From: an uncultured Pelagibacteraceae bacterium
GTDB taxonomy: Bacteria; Pseudomonadota; Alphaproteobacteria; Pelagibacterales; Pelagibacteraceae
Assembly: GCA_902618565.1 (NCBI GenBank)
Contig: CACNAX010000001.1
Span: 62,001-126,000 of the forward strand
Reading direction: 5' to 3'
DNA length: 64,000 nt
The notes under the pieces are model-generated. The model saw only the letters and a program-made list of their open reading frames with translations, was not told where the DNA came from and did no database searches. The position numbers were made by a program, and so were the translations under genes. Below are positions 50,104-59,622 of the stretch, piece after piece; positions within the stretch are counted from its first letter, which is position 1; each line of letters starts with the position of its first letter.

Positions 50104-50676
50104 TTACCAAGAGGAATTTGGACTCTCCAAAAATTTTAACTCATCCGGTGTAGATTTTCTCCCCATAACTTTATTTCGATGCGGATATCTATGAAATCGT
50201 TTAATTGCAGCGGTATGATCTTTCCAAAATTTTTTTATCTCATTATAGTTTGGATGATTAGATAAATAATTATCTAACAATTTATATGCTCTATCATGAT
50301 CTATAACTTCTTCACTGTGGATGTATGGCAATAGCATGAAAAAACGTTGATATTCATCCATTTGATCAAGATACCCGTTATAGACTGCATCATTTACAAT
50401 CAGTCTTGCTTTATGATCAAACTCAAAAGCTTTTTTATCATCTCTATATAAATTTCTTGAAAATTGATCCAATAAAATAACTAAAGCTAGAGTGCTTAAT
50501 GGTTCATCTTGCCAATCATCATATTCATTTAAAGTAGCTTTTTCATGATCATCTTTGAATTTGTCTCTAATCAATTGATCAAAATTATCATCTCTTTTAA
50601 ATCGCTTTTCAACGACCATATCATCAAACCAAAAATCTAATATTGCTTTGGCTCTATCATTCATAAACTTTGTCAA
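50104..50676 (-). CDS. DUF924 family protein
   Basis: 190 aa with the DUF924 signature: AKAILDFWFDD at the start, VILLDQFSRNLYRDDKKAFEFD near 69-90, and the FMLLPYIHSEE segment. Predicted to be all-helical, TPR-like. Biochemistry unknown. It overlaps the CMD gene start/stop by 20 bases on the same strand. Confidence 0.85.
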   Translation of the reverse strand: MTKFMNDRAKAILDFWFDDMVVEKRFKRDDNFDQLIRDKFKDDHEKATLNEYDDWQDEPLSTLALVILLDQFSRNLYRDDKKAFEFDHKARLIVNDAVYNGYLDQMDEYQRFFMLLPYIHSEEVIDHDRAYKLLDNYLSNHPNYNEIKKFWKDHTAAIKRFHRYPHRNKVMGRKSTPDELKFLESPNSSW

Positions 50677-51049
50677 CTTTTACCTGATATGATTCAACAA
50701 GTCTGTTAGTTTCATTTGCCATTGCAACAACTGCAATAAGTTCGCTTAACATCTCTGTAGTAGCACCTTTAGATTTAGCAGCGATACTGTGAGATTTAAT
50801 ACAATACTCACAACTATTTGTCATTGAAACTGCAACATAAATAAGCTCTTTTGTCATTTCATCCAAAGCACCTTTTTTCATCACTTGCTGTATAGAAGTC
50901 CAAGTTCTCTCTAAAGTTTCTGGGTTGTTGGCTAACATTTTCCAAAAATTGTTTATGTAGTCTGTATTTCTCTTCTTTTTTATATCTTCAAATACCTCTT
51001 TCACTTTTCCTGTAGCATCAGCTTCTTCAATCATATTAAAAACTGCCAT
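50657..51049 (-). CDS. Carboxymuconolactone decarboxylase family (AhpD-like)
   Basis: 130 aa with the AhpD/CMD core: Cys80-x-x-Cys83-x-x-x-His87 in TNSCEYCIKSHSIA. The two cysteines and His are the redox and proton-relay residues of AhpD-type peroxidases. It overlaps DUF924 and follows the ABC ATPase gene by 9 bases on the same strand. Probably a thiol peroxidase helper, though CMD-type decarboxylation is the family's name-giving activity. Confidence 0.87.
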   Translation of the reverse strand: MAVFNMIEEADATGKVKEVFEDIKKKRNTDYINNFWKMLANNPETLERTWTSIQQVMKKGALDEMTKELIYVAVSMTNSCEYCIKSHSIAAKSKGATTEMLSELIAVVAMANETNRLVESYQVKVDKVYE

Positions 51050-51058
51050 TTCACCTCC

Positions 51059-52741
51059 TTAATTGTAAATTGTTTCTATTTTAGGCATTAATCTTAATAA
51101 TTCCTTAGTATATTCATGATTTGGATTTTTAAACAACTCTTCCGTCTCAGACACTTCGCATAGTTTTCCATTCCTTAAAACTCCAATATCATCACACATT
51201 TGTCGAACAACTGGTAGATCATGACTTATAAAAAGGATAGTTAAATTAAGTTGTTCTTGTAAATCTTTAAGTAAATTTAGTATTTGAGCCTGAATACTCA
51301 CATCCAAAGCAGATGTTGGCTCATCACAAACTAATAACCTTGGTTTTGTTGCTAATGCTCTTGCAATAGAAATTCTTTGTCTCTGTCCTCCTGAAAACTC
51401 ATGAGGATATCTTTCGGCTGAAGACTTGGATAACTCCACAGAGTCTAAGAGATCATTTATATACTCATTTAATTCATTAGAGCTAATATTTGCATCATGT
51501 AACTTTATAGGTTCAGCAATGATATCTTTAACCTTAAGCCTACCATTCAACGAAGAGTAGGGATCTTGGAATATCATTTGAATTTGTTTTCTAAATTTAA
51601 GTAATTCTTTGTTACTTTTTATATTATTAATACATACATCATCAAAATAAATTTCACCTGAGGTGGGTTTAAATAAATTAACAATCATTTTTGCAATTGT
51701 AGTTTTTCCACTGCCACTTTCACCAACAAGTCCAAAAGATTTTCCTTCTTGTATATTAAATGAAACAGTATCAACTGCTAATACATTATTTTGAGACTTT
51801 TCTGTAAAAAAACCTTCATTAAAAGTTTTACAAAGATTTTTTATTTGAACTAAATCTTTTTTTAAAATCTCTCTTTTATTCCATCTATTTAAAATTTTTA
51901 AATTAATATTTTCCTGGTTATTATTTTCTTTTTCTATAATTTTAAATCTGGATATCTTTTTATTTGTGGGAGGAACAGAACTAACTAAACTTTTTGTATA
52001 AGTTTCTTTTGGTTCTGTTAATATTTGCTTTGTTGTTCCCAATTCTACCAAATTACCATTTTTCATTACAGCAACTCTATTGGTAGTCTCTGCTATAACT
52101 CCCATATCATGTGTAATTAAGATAACTGCTAAATTTCTTTCTTTAGTCAGCTTTTTGATAAGTTCTAATATTTGTGATTGTATTGATACATCAAGTGCAG
52201 TTGTGGGCTCATCTGCAATTAACAACTCTGGTTCGCAACATAAAGAAAGTGATATAACAACCCTTTGTCTCATACCCCCTGAGAATTGATGAGGATAATC
52301 ATCAAATCTTTTTTCAGCATCTTTTATACCTACTTCTTTTAAAAGATTTATTGATTTTTCTTTTGCTTCTGAGTTACTGAGGTTTAGATGAGTTTGGATT
52401 GTTTCAATAAGTTGTTGTCCAATTGTTAAGATAGGATTTAAAGATGTCTGAGGATCTTGAAAAATAAATCCGATTTTTTTTCCTCTTAAACTTAGAATAT
52501 TTTTTTTATTTTCATGAATATTTATATCACTTAAATAAATTGATCCTTCAGATACTTTCCCTGGTTCATCAATTAAATCAATTATTGCATTTGCTACAGT
52601 ACTTTTCCCAGACCCAGATTCCCCAACTAATCCTACAATTTCGCCGCTTCTTATCTCAATATTAATATCTTTTGCTGCATGAACCGTCTCTTTTCTCAAT
52701 TTATAATCCACACTTAAATTTTGTATTTTTAAAAAACTCAT
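51059..52741 (-). CDS. Peptide/nickel-type ABC transporter ATPase, fused (DppD-DppF type)
   Basis: 560 aa with two complete ABC ATPase domains: first Walker A GESGSGKST at 40-48 and signature FSGGMRQR; second with GESGSGKTT near 345 and FSGGQRQR. The linker between them carries the oligopeptide C-terminal extension. Equivalent to separate DppD and DppF proteins, as in YejF or GsiA. Start overlaps the upstream permease stop by 4 bases. Imports peptides or similar ligands with the binding protein and two permeases. Confidence 0.93.
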   Translation of the reverse strand: MSFLKIQNLSVDYKLRKETVHAAKDINIEIRSGEIVGLVGESGSGKSTVANAIIDLIDEPGKVSEGSIYLSDINIHENKKNILSLRGKKIGFIFQDPQTSLNPILTIGQQLIETIQTHLNLSNSEAKEKSINLLKEVGIKDAEKRFDDYPHQFSGGMRQRVVISLSLCCEPELLIADEPTTALDVSIQSQILELIKKLTKERNLAVILITHDMGVIAETTNRVAVMKNGNLVELGTTKQILTEPKETYTKSLVSSVPPTNKKISRFKIIEKENNNQENINLKILNRWNKREILKKDLVQIKNLCKTFNEGFFTEKSQNNVLAVDTVSFNIQEGKSFGLVGESGSGKTTIAKMIVNLFKPTSGEIYFDDVCINNIKSNKELLKFRKQIQMIFQDPYSSLNGRLKVKDIIAEPIKLHDANISSNELNEYINDLLDSVELSKSSAERYPHEFSGGQRQRISIARALATKPRLLVCDEPTSALDVSIQAQILNLLKDLQEQLNLTILFISHDLPVVRQMCDDIGVLRNGKLCEVSETEELFKNPNHEYTKELLRLMPKIETIYN

Positions 52742-53667
52742 TTTTTCAATTTAGGATTAAGTGTGTCTCTCATCCAGTCTCCTAATAAATTAATGGAAAA
52801 AGCTAAAACAACTAAGAATATTGCTGGGAAAAAGGTAATCCACCACTCACCAGAAAATAAAAAGTCATTTCCAAGTCTAATTAAAGTTCCTAAAGAAGGA
52901 GTAGTTGGAGGAACGCCAACACCCAAGAAACTAAGTGTAGCCTCTGCAATGATTGCTAATGCAAGACCTATAGTTCCTATAACAAGAACTGGTCTCATTA
53001 TATTTGGAAGAATATGCTTAAACATTACTATAAAATTAGAAACTCCAATAATTGTTGAAGCTGAAACATAATCTTTATTTTTTTCAACTAAAGTTGCTGC
53101 TCTTGATACTCTTGCAAACTGTGGCCACTCTGAAATACCAATTGCAAAAATTAAAACATATATTGCCATCTCGTCATGAAGTTCACGCGAAATTATACCT
53201 CGTGCAATACCATCAACCAGAAGTGCCATCAAAATACTTGGAACTGTTAACTGAACATCAGTTAATCGCATAACAATCATTTCATACTTGCCACCAAAAA
53301 AACCAGCAGTAAGACCTAATCCAACTCCTAAAATTAAACTAAATAAAATTGCTGAGAAACCAACAATCAAAGATATTCTAGATCCATAAAGAATAGTTGA
53401 TAACATATCTCTTCCTTGTCCGTCAGTACCAAGTAAAAATTCTACTTTTCCATCACTAGTCCAAGATGGTGGAGTGAATGCATCCATTAAAGATAAAGAT
53501 GATGGATCGAATGGATTATAAGGTGTGATAAATTCTACAAAAAATGAACAGAAAAATATTATTACTAATAAAATCGATGAAACTATTGCTGTAGGAGATT
53601 TTATAAAACTAAAATAAATTTCACTATCTTTTATTTTATCCCAAGTTGTTAAAGCTTTATTATCCAC
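52738..53667 (-). CDS. Peptide/nickel-type ABC permease (DppC-like)
   Basis: 309 aa, six helices. The EAA loop is EKNKDYVSASTIIGVSNFIVMFKHILPN near 193-220, and an N-terminal OppC-like segment carries the LGTDGQGRDMLST motif. It overlaps the DppB gene by 8 bases and the ATPase gene by 4, so the set is tightly coupled. Confidence 0.92.
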   Translation of the reverse strand: MDNKALTTWDKIKDSEIYFSFIKSPTAIVSSILLVIIFFCSFFVEFITPYNPFDPSSLSLMDAFTPPSWTSDGKVEFLLGTDGQGRDMLSTILYGSRISLIVGFSAILFSLILGVGLGLTAGFFGGKYEMIVMRLTDVQLTVPSILMALLVDGIARGIISRELHDEMAIYVLIFAIGISEWPQFARVSRAATLVEKNKDYVSASTIIGVSNFIVMFKHILPNIMRPVLVIGTIGLALAIIAEATLSFLGVGVPPTTPSLGTLIRLGNDFLFSGEWWITFFPAIFLVVLAFSINLLGDWMRDTLNPKLKK

Positions 53668-54643
53668 TAGCTGAATCTCCTTTAACTCTAATTCTTGGGT
53701 CTATAAAGTAATACAAGATATCGACTATAAAATTTATCATTACAAAAACGAATGCTATAAATACTAAATATGCTGACATAATTGGAATATCTACAAACTG
53801 AACAGCTTGAATGAAAAGAAATCCCATACCTGGCCATTGAAATACTGTTTCCGTAATAATTGAAAATGCAATTAATGTTCCAATATTTATACCAGCAATA
53901 GTTATTACTGGAATTAGTCCATTTTTAAGTGCGTGCTTATAATTAATACTTTTTTCATTAATGCCTCTGGCTCTTGCAAACTTTATGTAATCAGTCTGAA
54001 GTATTTCCATCATTTCAGCTCTAACAAGTCTTATTATATAGGTCATTTGGAAAAGACTTAAAGTAACTGATGGTAATATGATTGCTTTTAATCCTGATAT
54101 GGTTAAAAAGCCTGTCGACCAAAATCCTAGATCTACCACCTCGCCTCTTCCAAACGATGGTAGAACGCCCAATATAACTGCAAAAAGATAAATAAATAAA
54201 ATACCAATTACAAAAGTTGGAAGAGAAACACCTAATAAAGAAACTGCCAAGATAAAATCACTCAAAAAACCTTTTCTTTTTATGCCTGTATATACTCCCA
54301 ATAAAGTACCAGAAACCAATGCAATTAGAGCAGATATTAAAACTAATTCAATTGTTGCAGGTAATCTTTCAATGATTAATTCTGATACAGGTCTTCTTAA
54401 TTGATAAGATATTCCAAATTCTCCTTTAGAGGCATTAATTATAAACCTAGTAAATTGTACATGAATTGGGTCCATTAAACCCAAAGTTTCTCTTAACTCA
54501 GCTCTTTCTTCATCTGATGTTTCCTCACCTACCATGTTATTTATTGGGTCTCCTACAAAATTAAAAAGAGAAAAAGATACAAAAGCTACGACAAGCATAA
54601 CCATTGCAGATTGAAACAATCGTTTAAAAAAATACTTTATCAA
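53660..54643 (-). CDS. Peptide/nickel-type ABC permease (DppB-like)
   Basis: 327 aa with six helices. The EAA loop is LQTDYIKFARARGINEKSINYKHALKNGLIPVITIAG near 214-250, and the DppB N-terminal pattern GDPINNMVG is present. It lies 59 bases after the binding protein stop, with a hairpin in between. Confidence 0.92.
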   Translation of the reverse strand: MIKYFFKRLFQSAMVMLVVAFVSFSLFNFVGDPINNMVGEETSDEERAELRETLGLMDPIHVQFTRFIINASKGEFGISYQLRRPVSELIIERLPATIELVLISALIALVSGTLLGVYTGIKRKGFLSDFILAVSLLGVSLPTFVIGILFIYLFAVILGVLPSFGRGEVVDLGFWSTGFLTISGLKAIILPSVTLSLFQMTYIIRLVRAEMMEILQTDYIKFARARGINEKSINYKHALKNGLIPVITIAGINIGTLIAFSIITETVFQWPGMGFLFIQAVQFVDIPIMSAYLVFIAFVFVMINFIVDILYYFIDPRIRVKGDSASG

Positions 54644-54664
54644 TTTATGAAATTTTATTTTTAT

Positions 54665-54692
54665 ACAAGCCCTTTAATTAAAAAGGGCTTGT
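54665..54692 (-). terminator. Hairpin between dppA-like and dppB-like genes
   Basis: An 11-bp perfect stem (54665-54675 with 54682-54692) with a six-base loop lies just after the binding protein stop. On the minus strand it is followed by ATAAAAATAAAATTT, with only a weak U-run. It may act as an attenuator so that the binding protein is made in excess. Confidence 0.78.
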
Positions 54693-54702
54693 AATAAATT
54701 AT

Positions 54703-56265
54703 TTAGTCAAAGCTCGCAAAACGGAATAGCGGTTCGTTATTCGGTCTTATCGGAACATTAACATCTTTTTTTGCAGCCCAAGATATAACTTGGTGATGTA
54801 AAGGAAGATAAGAAATATCATCTTTTACTATTTTCCAAGCTTTAGCTATCGCAGCATTTCTTTTGTCTAGGTTAACTTCTCCTTCCATAACTCTTATAGC
54901 AGCATCTACATCAGAATTACTAAAGTTAACTCTGTTCCAGCTTGCTCCACTTTCATATAAGTAATGGAAAACATAATGACTATCTAAAGTTGGAACTCCC
55001 CAACCTAACATATAAAAGTCACCTTGATTATCTTTTAGTTCTTTAAAGTGCTTACTTTTTGTTTGGGCAAATAAATTTACTTTAACACCGATTTTACCTA
55101 ACATACCAACAACAGCTGTACATATAGCTTCATCATTTACATACCTGTCATTTGGACATCTAAGCTCAACTTCAAATCCATTTGGATATCCAGCATCAGC
55201 TAAAAGTTTTTTTGCAGCAGCTACATCATAAGGAAGTCTCTTATCAAGTTCCTCTGTGTATCCATTAACACCTGGAAAAGTAATTATTCCAGCTGGTTCA
55301 CTTAAACCTCTCATTACTTTTTTCTTAATAGCCTCAATATCTATTGCTTGATAAAGAGCTTGTCTAACTGCTTTCTTTTTGAATGGATTATCACCTGTAT
55401 TACCTGTTCTAAGTTTATCTGCTCCTTGATCCATTCCTAGGAATATAGTTCTCATTTGAGCAGTGCTTTCAACTTTGTGAGCAGGTGAATTTTTAATTCT
55501 AGCCAAATCTTGCACGGGTGCATCAGTAACGACATCAATTTCACCAGATAAAAGAGCTGCAACTCTAGTAGCAGCATTTTTTATAGGTAGTAGATGAATT
55601 TCTGTTACTTTGTCATCTTTCATAGTACCCCACCATTTTTTATTACGTTTGAAAACTGTTTTAGTGTTTGGTTCTCTTAATGTAATTTTAAATGGTCCAG
55701 TTCCCATAGCATTTGTTGCTGAAAATGTTTCTTGTCCAGCATCCCAGTTCTGTGCCATAACTGCAAAATTCTTTTCACTCCATTTTTTTGACATTATAAA
55801 GATGTTTGAAAGTTGGTTTAAAAGAATTGGATTTGGTTTACTTGTTGTTATTTCTACTGTGTAGTCATTAACTGCTTTTACACCTGATACTGTACTAATA
55901 TATTCTTTAAAATCAGACGTTCTTTGTTTTGCTCTTAAAATACTAAATACAACATCTTCAGATGTAAATGGAGTTCCATCAGAAAATTTAACATCTTCTC
56001 TTAATTTAAAGATCCAAGTATTAGGACCTTGAGTTCTCCACTCTGTTGCTAGTTGAGGTCCAATTTTCATATCTAATCCTCTAGTAACTAGAGCTTCGTA
56101 TACTTGTCTAGATACTTGAGTGGTAGGACCTTCGTTTTGAGCATGAGGATCAAGTGTTAAACTATCACCCTGCATTGACCATTTAATAGTTTTTGCAAAT
56201 GTTTGTGTTGGAGCAAAAGCTAGAAAAAAAGCCAATAAAATTTTTATAAAATACCCATACTTCAT
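54703..56265 (-). CDS. Peptide/nickel-type ABC substrate-binding protein (DppA-like)
   Basis: Family 5 solute-binding protein, 520 aa with a signal peptide (about 1-24, FFLAFAPTQTFAK). The family signature is visible as TWIFKLREDVKFSDGTPFTSEDVVFS near 90-115. The C-terminal YLPLHHQVISWAAKKDVN is typical. First gene of the operon. Ligand may be a di- or oligopeptide or a similarly sized compound. Confidence 0.9.
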   Translation of the reverse strand: MKYGYFIKILLAFFLAFAPTQTFAKTIKWSMQGDSLTLDPHAQNEGPTTQVSRQVYEALVTRGLDMKIGPQLATEWRTQGPNTWIFKLREDVKFSDGTPFTSEDVVFSILRAKQRTSDFKEYISTVSGVKAVNDYTVEITTSKPNPILLNQLSNIFIMSKKWSEKNFAVMAQNWDAGQETFSATNAMGTGPFKITLREPNTKTVFKRNKKWWGTMKDDKVTEIHLLPIKNAATRVAALLSGEIDVVTDAPVQDLARIKNSPAHKVESTAQMRTIFLGMDQGADKLRTGNTGDNPFKKKAVRQALYQAIDIEAIKKKVMRGLSEPAGIITFPGVNGYTEELDKRLPYDVAAAKKLLADAGYPNGFEVELRCPNDRYVNDEAICTAVVGMLGKIGVKVNLFAQTKSKHFKELKDNQGDFYMLGWGVPTLDSHYVFHYLYESGASWNRVNFSNSDVDAAIRVMEGEVNLDKRNAAIAKAWKIVKDDISYLPLHHQVISWAAKKDVNVPIRPNNEPLFRFASFD

Positions 56266-56326
56266 TTCTCTCTCCTATATTATTAAAATAAAAATCTAAC
56301 TTATTAATTATGTAAACTAAAGTGAT

Positions 56327-57052
56327 TTAATTCACTATTTTTTTGAAGTTTTCGTAAAGAATTTTTGAATATTTGTTCATAGATTGAATATTGTCCTTCG
56401 CATCACTATCAAATTTATCAAGAGCTCCTTGTCCTAACTGACTCTCTAAAGCAGACTTATATTCAGGCACACATCCCCATTCTCCTACGGTGGTATCTTT
56501 TATCTCTATATGAAATTGAATACCGTAAGCATGGTTTTTGTATTTAAAAATTTGGTACTTGGTTTCAGGAGATGACGCTAAAAGAGTTATATCATTATTA
56601 TTTTCTAGATTTTGAACTTCATATGAGTGCCATTGGAGTGATTTAATAATATCAGGATACTCTTTAAATAATAAATCGTCCTTTTTACTATTTAAAAAAT
56701 TAATATCTAAAATACCTATTTCTGGATTTTTTGATTTAACTACTTTACCTCCAACTGCCTCTCCTAATAATTGACAACCTAAACAAAAACCCAAATATGG
56801 TTTATTTAAGTCTACTACAAATTCTTTGATTTTTTTTTTCTCCTCTATTAACCACGGGTAATCTTTTTCCATCCAAGTATCCATTGGTCCACCCATACAA
56901 AACATTGCATCAAATCCAGATAGATCATCAGGTATTTTTTCTCCTTCGTCGAGTTCTACAGTTTTAATATGAACTTTATCCTCTAACATTAAATCTTTAA
57001 TATAACCGGGATCCTCAATTTTAATGTGTTGAAGAACAATTATATTTTTCAT
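56327..57052 (-). CDS. Class I glutamine amidotransferase-like protein
   Basis: 241 aa GATase-1 domain. The nucleophile Cys90 lies in YLGFCLGCQLLGEA, and the catalytic His is in GIQFHIEI near 176. A GATase of this size without a synthetase partner is often a gamma-glutamyl hydrolase or a GuaA-like stand-alone. ATG overlaps the hisN stop by 4 bases, so the two form one operon. The substrate is unclear. Confidence 0.85.
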   Translation of the reverse strand: MKNIIVLQHIKIEDPGYIKDLMLEDKVHIKTVELDEGEKIPDDLSGFDAMFCMGGPMDTWMEKDYPWLIEEKKKIKEFVVDLNKPYLGFCLGCQLLGEAVGGKVVKSKNPEIGILDINFLNSKKDDLLFKEYPDIIKSLQWHSYEVQNLENNNDITLLASSPETKYQIFKYKNHAYGIQFHIEIKDTTVGEWGCVPEYKSALESQLGQGALDKFDSDAKDNIQSMNKYSKILYENFKKIVN

Positions 57053-57852
57053 GTGGCTGGCTTGAGCAATTTTAAAATTTTTTTATGATTTGATAAATTA
57101 TTTGAAACAATTATTTTTCCACCCAATGAAGCATCCCTATTATCCCATGTAGTAATTATTCCACCTGATGCTTTAATAATTGGTATTATTGGATGTATAT
57201 CCCAAATTTTGTTTGCGCATTGAGCTACAATATCTAGTCTTCCCTCTGCTAATTGGCAATATGTTAGTGCATCGAAACATGGAAACTGCATTCTCTTAAT
57301 AAATTTCGTTATTTTTTTTTGTTTTTGAAAAGACAAAGTTCCATGAAAAGCAGCGGCTACTTTTAAATAATTAAATTTTATTTTTTTGTTTACTTTTAAT
57401 TTTCTTTTTTTTCTGCCTTCAAATACAAAAGCAGATTTATCATTTTGATTTAAATAGTATCTTTTCATTCTTGGGAAATTAGCTAGCCCGACTATTGGTT
57501 TATTCTTATAATTTAGAGAAATTAAATTGCTCCAAGTAGGATTTCCAGCAACGAATGATCTTGTCCCATCAATTGGATCAATTATCCATGAAAATAGACT
57601 TTTCGTCTTTTTTACCCCAAACTCTTCACCAATAATTTGATGATCTGGGAACTTATCATTAATTTTTTTTCTTATAAATTTTTCAAAAGCTTTATCGGCA
57701 CTGGTAACGGGATCATAACCTTTACCTTTTAACTTGTTATTAATTGTAAAAGTTTTGTTAAGTTTAGTGTAATAAAAATTAGTTAAATCCTTAGCAAGTT
57801 TATTCAAAAAGGTGTAATAAATCTTGAAATCTTTTGTTTTTTTGAAGGTCAT
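57049..57852 (-). CDS. hisN: Inositol monophosphatase family, HisN-like histidinol phosphatase
   Basis: 267 aa Mg-dependent phosphatase. Metal site: Glu76/Glu77 in IIGEEFG and Asp92, Asp95 in DPIDGTRSF. A second Asp in the WDIHPI segment near 219 completes the site. Sequence is close to the HisN (histidinol-phosphate phosphatase) branch, but inositol monophosphatase activity cannot be excluded. It precedes the amidotransferase gene by a 4-base overlap. Confidence 0.8.
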   Translation of the reverse strand: MTFKKTKDFKIYYTFLNKLAKDLTNFYYTKLNKTFTINNKLKGKGYDPVTSADKAFEKFIRKKINDKFPDHQIIGEEFGVKKTKSLFSWIIDPIDGTRSFVAGNPTWSNLISLNYKNKPIVGLANFPRMKRYYLNQNDKSAFVFEGRKKRKLKVNKKIKFNYLKVAAAFHGTLSFQKQKKITKFIKRMQFPCFDALTYCQLAEGRLDIVAQCANKIWDIHPIIPIIKASGGIITTWDNRDASLGGKIIVSNNLSNHKKILKLLKPAT

Positions 57853-57939
57853 TTATCTGATGAGTAATAATTAAAATATACAACTAGTTCAAATAAAATA
57901 TCTTGAAAATTTTAGAATTTGATAGAAGAATCCAAGTAG

Positions 57940-59043
57940 ATGAAAATAGAAACCGATTCTAAAAAAGTATTTATAAATAGTGGAAATAATAAAGAAGAAA
58001 TACATCCATTTTGGCTTAGAGAAAGAATAAATAACGAAGATGCTCTGGATAAAGGAAATCAACAAAGATTATTTGATCCAAATTCTATAAATACTAACAT
58101 TGATATAGAAAAAATTGAGAATGAAGATGGATTACTTAATTTATTTTTCAATGATGGAACCAATTATAAAATAAAAGAAGATCAAATATTAAATGAGTAT
58201 AAATCACAAAATCTTGATCCTATTTCAATTGATAAAATTAAATGGGATTCAAATTTTAATAATTTTCAAAAATTTAAATTTGAAAATGATATTTTTGAAA
58301 AAAAAATCATGTATGATTTATTAGTATCATTCTATAAATATGGTTTTGTAGTTCTAACTAATGTACCAACTGAAGATAATTTTATTATTAAATTTGCAAA
58401 TTCAATTGGGAGTGTCAGAAGAACAAATTTTGGGGAATTTTTTAATGTAAGATCTGTGCCTAATCCAAATGATTTGGCTTATACATCATTAGCATTATCT
58501 CCGCATACAGATAATCCGTATAGAAAACCAGTTCCTTGTGTTCAATTATTGCATTGTATTATAAATAATGTGAGTGGAGGAAATTCTACCTTGGTTGATG
58601 GTTACACAGTAAGTGAAAAAATCAAAGAGGATTATCCAGAATATTATGAAATTTTATCTTCAGTTAAAGTAAAATTTAAATTTATAGACAATACAGTTGT
58701 TCTAGAAGATATGTCTGAGTTAATTAAATTGGATGAAAAAAATAATTTTAAACAAGTTAGATTTAGTCCAAGATTAGATTATGCTCCGATATTAGAAAAA
58801 TCAAAATTGGATTTATTCTATAAAGCTAGAAATAAAATTTCTGAATTATATAACTCTGATAAATATAAAGTTGAATTTAAATTAGAAACTGGAGATTTAT
58901 TAATGATGGACAATCATAGATTACTTCATGGAAGAACAAAGTATGATGTTAACGAAGGTGATAGATATTTACAAGGATGCTATATTGATTTCGACAGTAC
59001 AGAAGGTAAACTTAGACATTTAAAAAGAAAATTTAATCTTTAA
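57940..59043 (+). CDS. TauD/gamma-butyrobetaine dioxygenase family protein
   Basis: 367 aa Fe(II)/2-oxoglutarate-dependent oxygenase. The iron ligands are His189-x-Asp191 (SPHTDNPY) and His330 (HRLLHGRTKY). The N-terminal domain resembles the BBOX/TMLD region (HPFWLRER) but lacks the zinc-binding cysteines seen in those enzymes. It could hydroxylate a trimethylated amine such as gamma-butyrobetaine, or another small acid. It ends 11 bases inside the convergent azoreductase gene. Confidence 0.83.
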   Translation: MKIETDSKKVFINSGNNKEEIHPFWLRERINNEDALDKGNQQRLFDPNSINTNIDIEKIENEDGLLNLFFNDGTNYKIKEDQILNEYKSQNLDPISIDKIKWDSNFNNFQKFKFENDIFEKKIMYDLLVSFYKYGFVVLTNVPTEDNFIIKFANSIGSVRRTNFGEFFNVRSVPNPNDLAYTSLALSPHTDNPYRKPVPCVQLLHCIINNVSGGNSTLVDGYTVSEKIKEDYPEYYEILSSVKVKFKFIDNTVVLEDMSELIKLDEKNNFKQVRFSPRLDYAPILEKSKLDLFYKARNKISELYNSDKYKVEFKLETGDLLMMDNHRLLHGRTKYDVNEGDRYLQGCYIDFDSTEGKLRHLKRKFNL

Positions 59044-59620
59044 ATAATTCTTTTATTTTTTCTTCAGCGTTTTTTATCGACTTTTCATAATCTAAAGCCA
59101 TTTGATCTGCTGCAACTATATCGATTTTTTTAATACCAAAAAAATTTAACATATGTATCAACCACGGGGTTAAAAAGTCTTCTTCACCTTGTATTTTTGT
59201 TCCGCCAGAAGTAATTACTAAATATACCTGCTTATCTTCTAATAAACCTTTTCTTCTTCCGTCATCCCCATATTTAAATGTCAATTTTACTCTGGCTGCA
59301 AGATCAGCCCAAGCTTTAAGGGTTGCTGGTGGGCCAAAATTATAAATTGGCACTGATATAATAATTACATCACATTCTTTTAACTCCGATACTAACTTAT
59401 CAGATAATTCAAACATTTTCTTATGTTCATCTGTTTGCTCATTCTCCGGAATTTTCATTCCAGACTCAGTTAAGCCAGATATAAAAAGCATTTCGTCATC
59501 TAGGTCTCTATAAATGACCTCATCATTATCTTTTTTAACTTTATCAAGTATTTTTTTTGCAAGCATCCTTGAGGTAGAACCTTCTTTTCTAGCACTGCAA
59601 TCGATTTGGTATATTTTCAT
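59033..59620 (-). CDS. FMN-dependent NAD(P)H oxidoreductase (azoreductase/flavodoxin-fold)
   Basis: 195 aa with the flavodoxin-like fold: N-terminal IDCSARKEGSTSRMLAKKIL binds FMN phosphate and IISVPIYNFGPPATLKAWAD fits the FMN isoalloxazine site. Similar to AzoR (quinone/azo reductase). It follows the ccdA gene by 2 bases on the same strand. Confidence 0.87.
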   Translation of the reverse strand: MKIYQIDCSARKEGSTSRMLAKKILDKVKKDNDEVIYRDLDDEMLFISGLTESGMKIPENEQTDEHKKMFELSDKLVSELKECDVIIISVPIYNFGPPATLKAWADLAARVKLTFKYGDDGRRKGLLEDKQVYLVITSGGTKIQGEEDFLTPWLIHMLNFFGIKKIDIVAADQMALDYEKSIKNAEEKIKELFKD

Positions 59621-59622
59621 TT

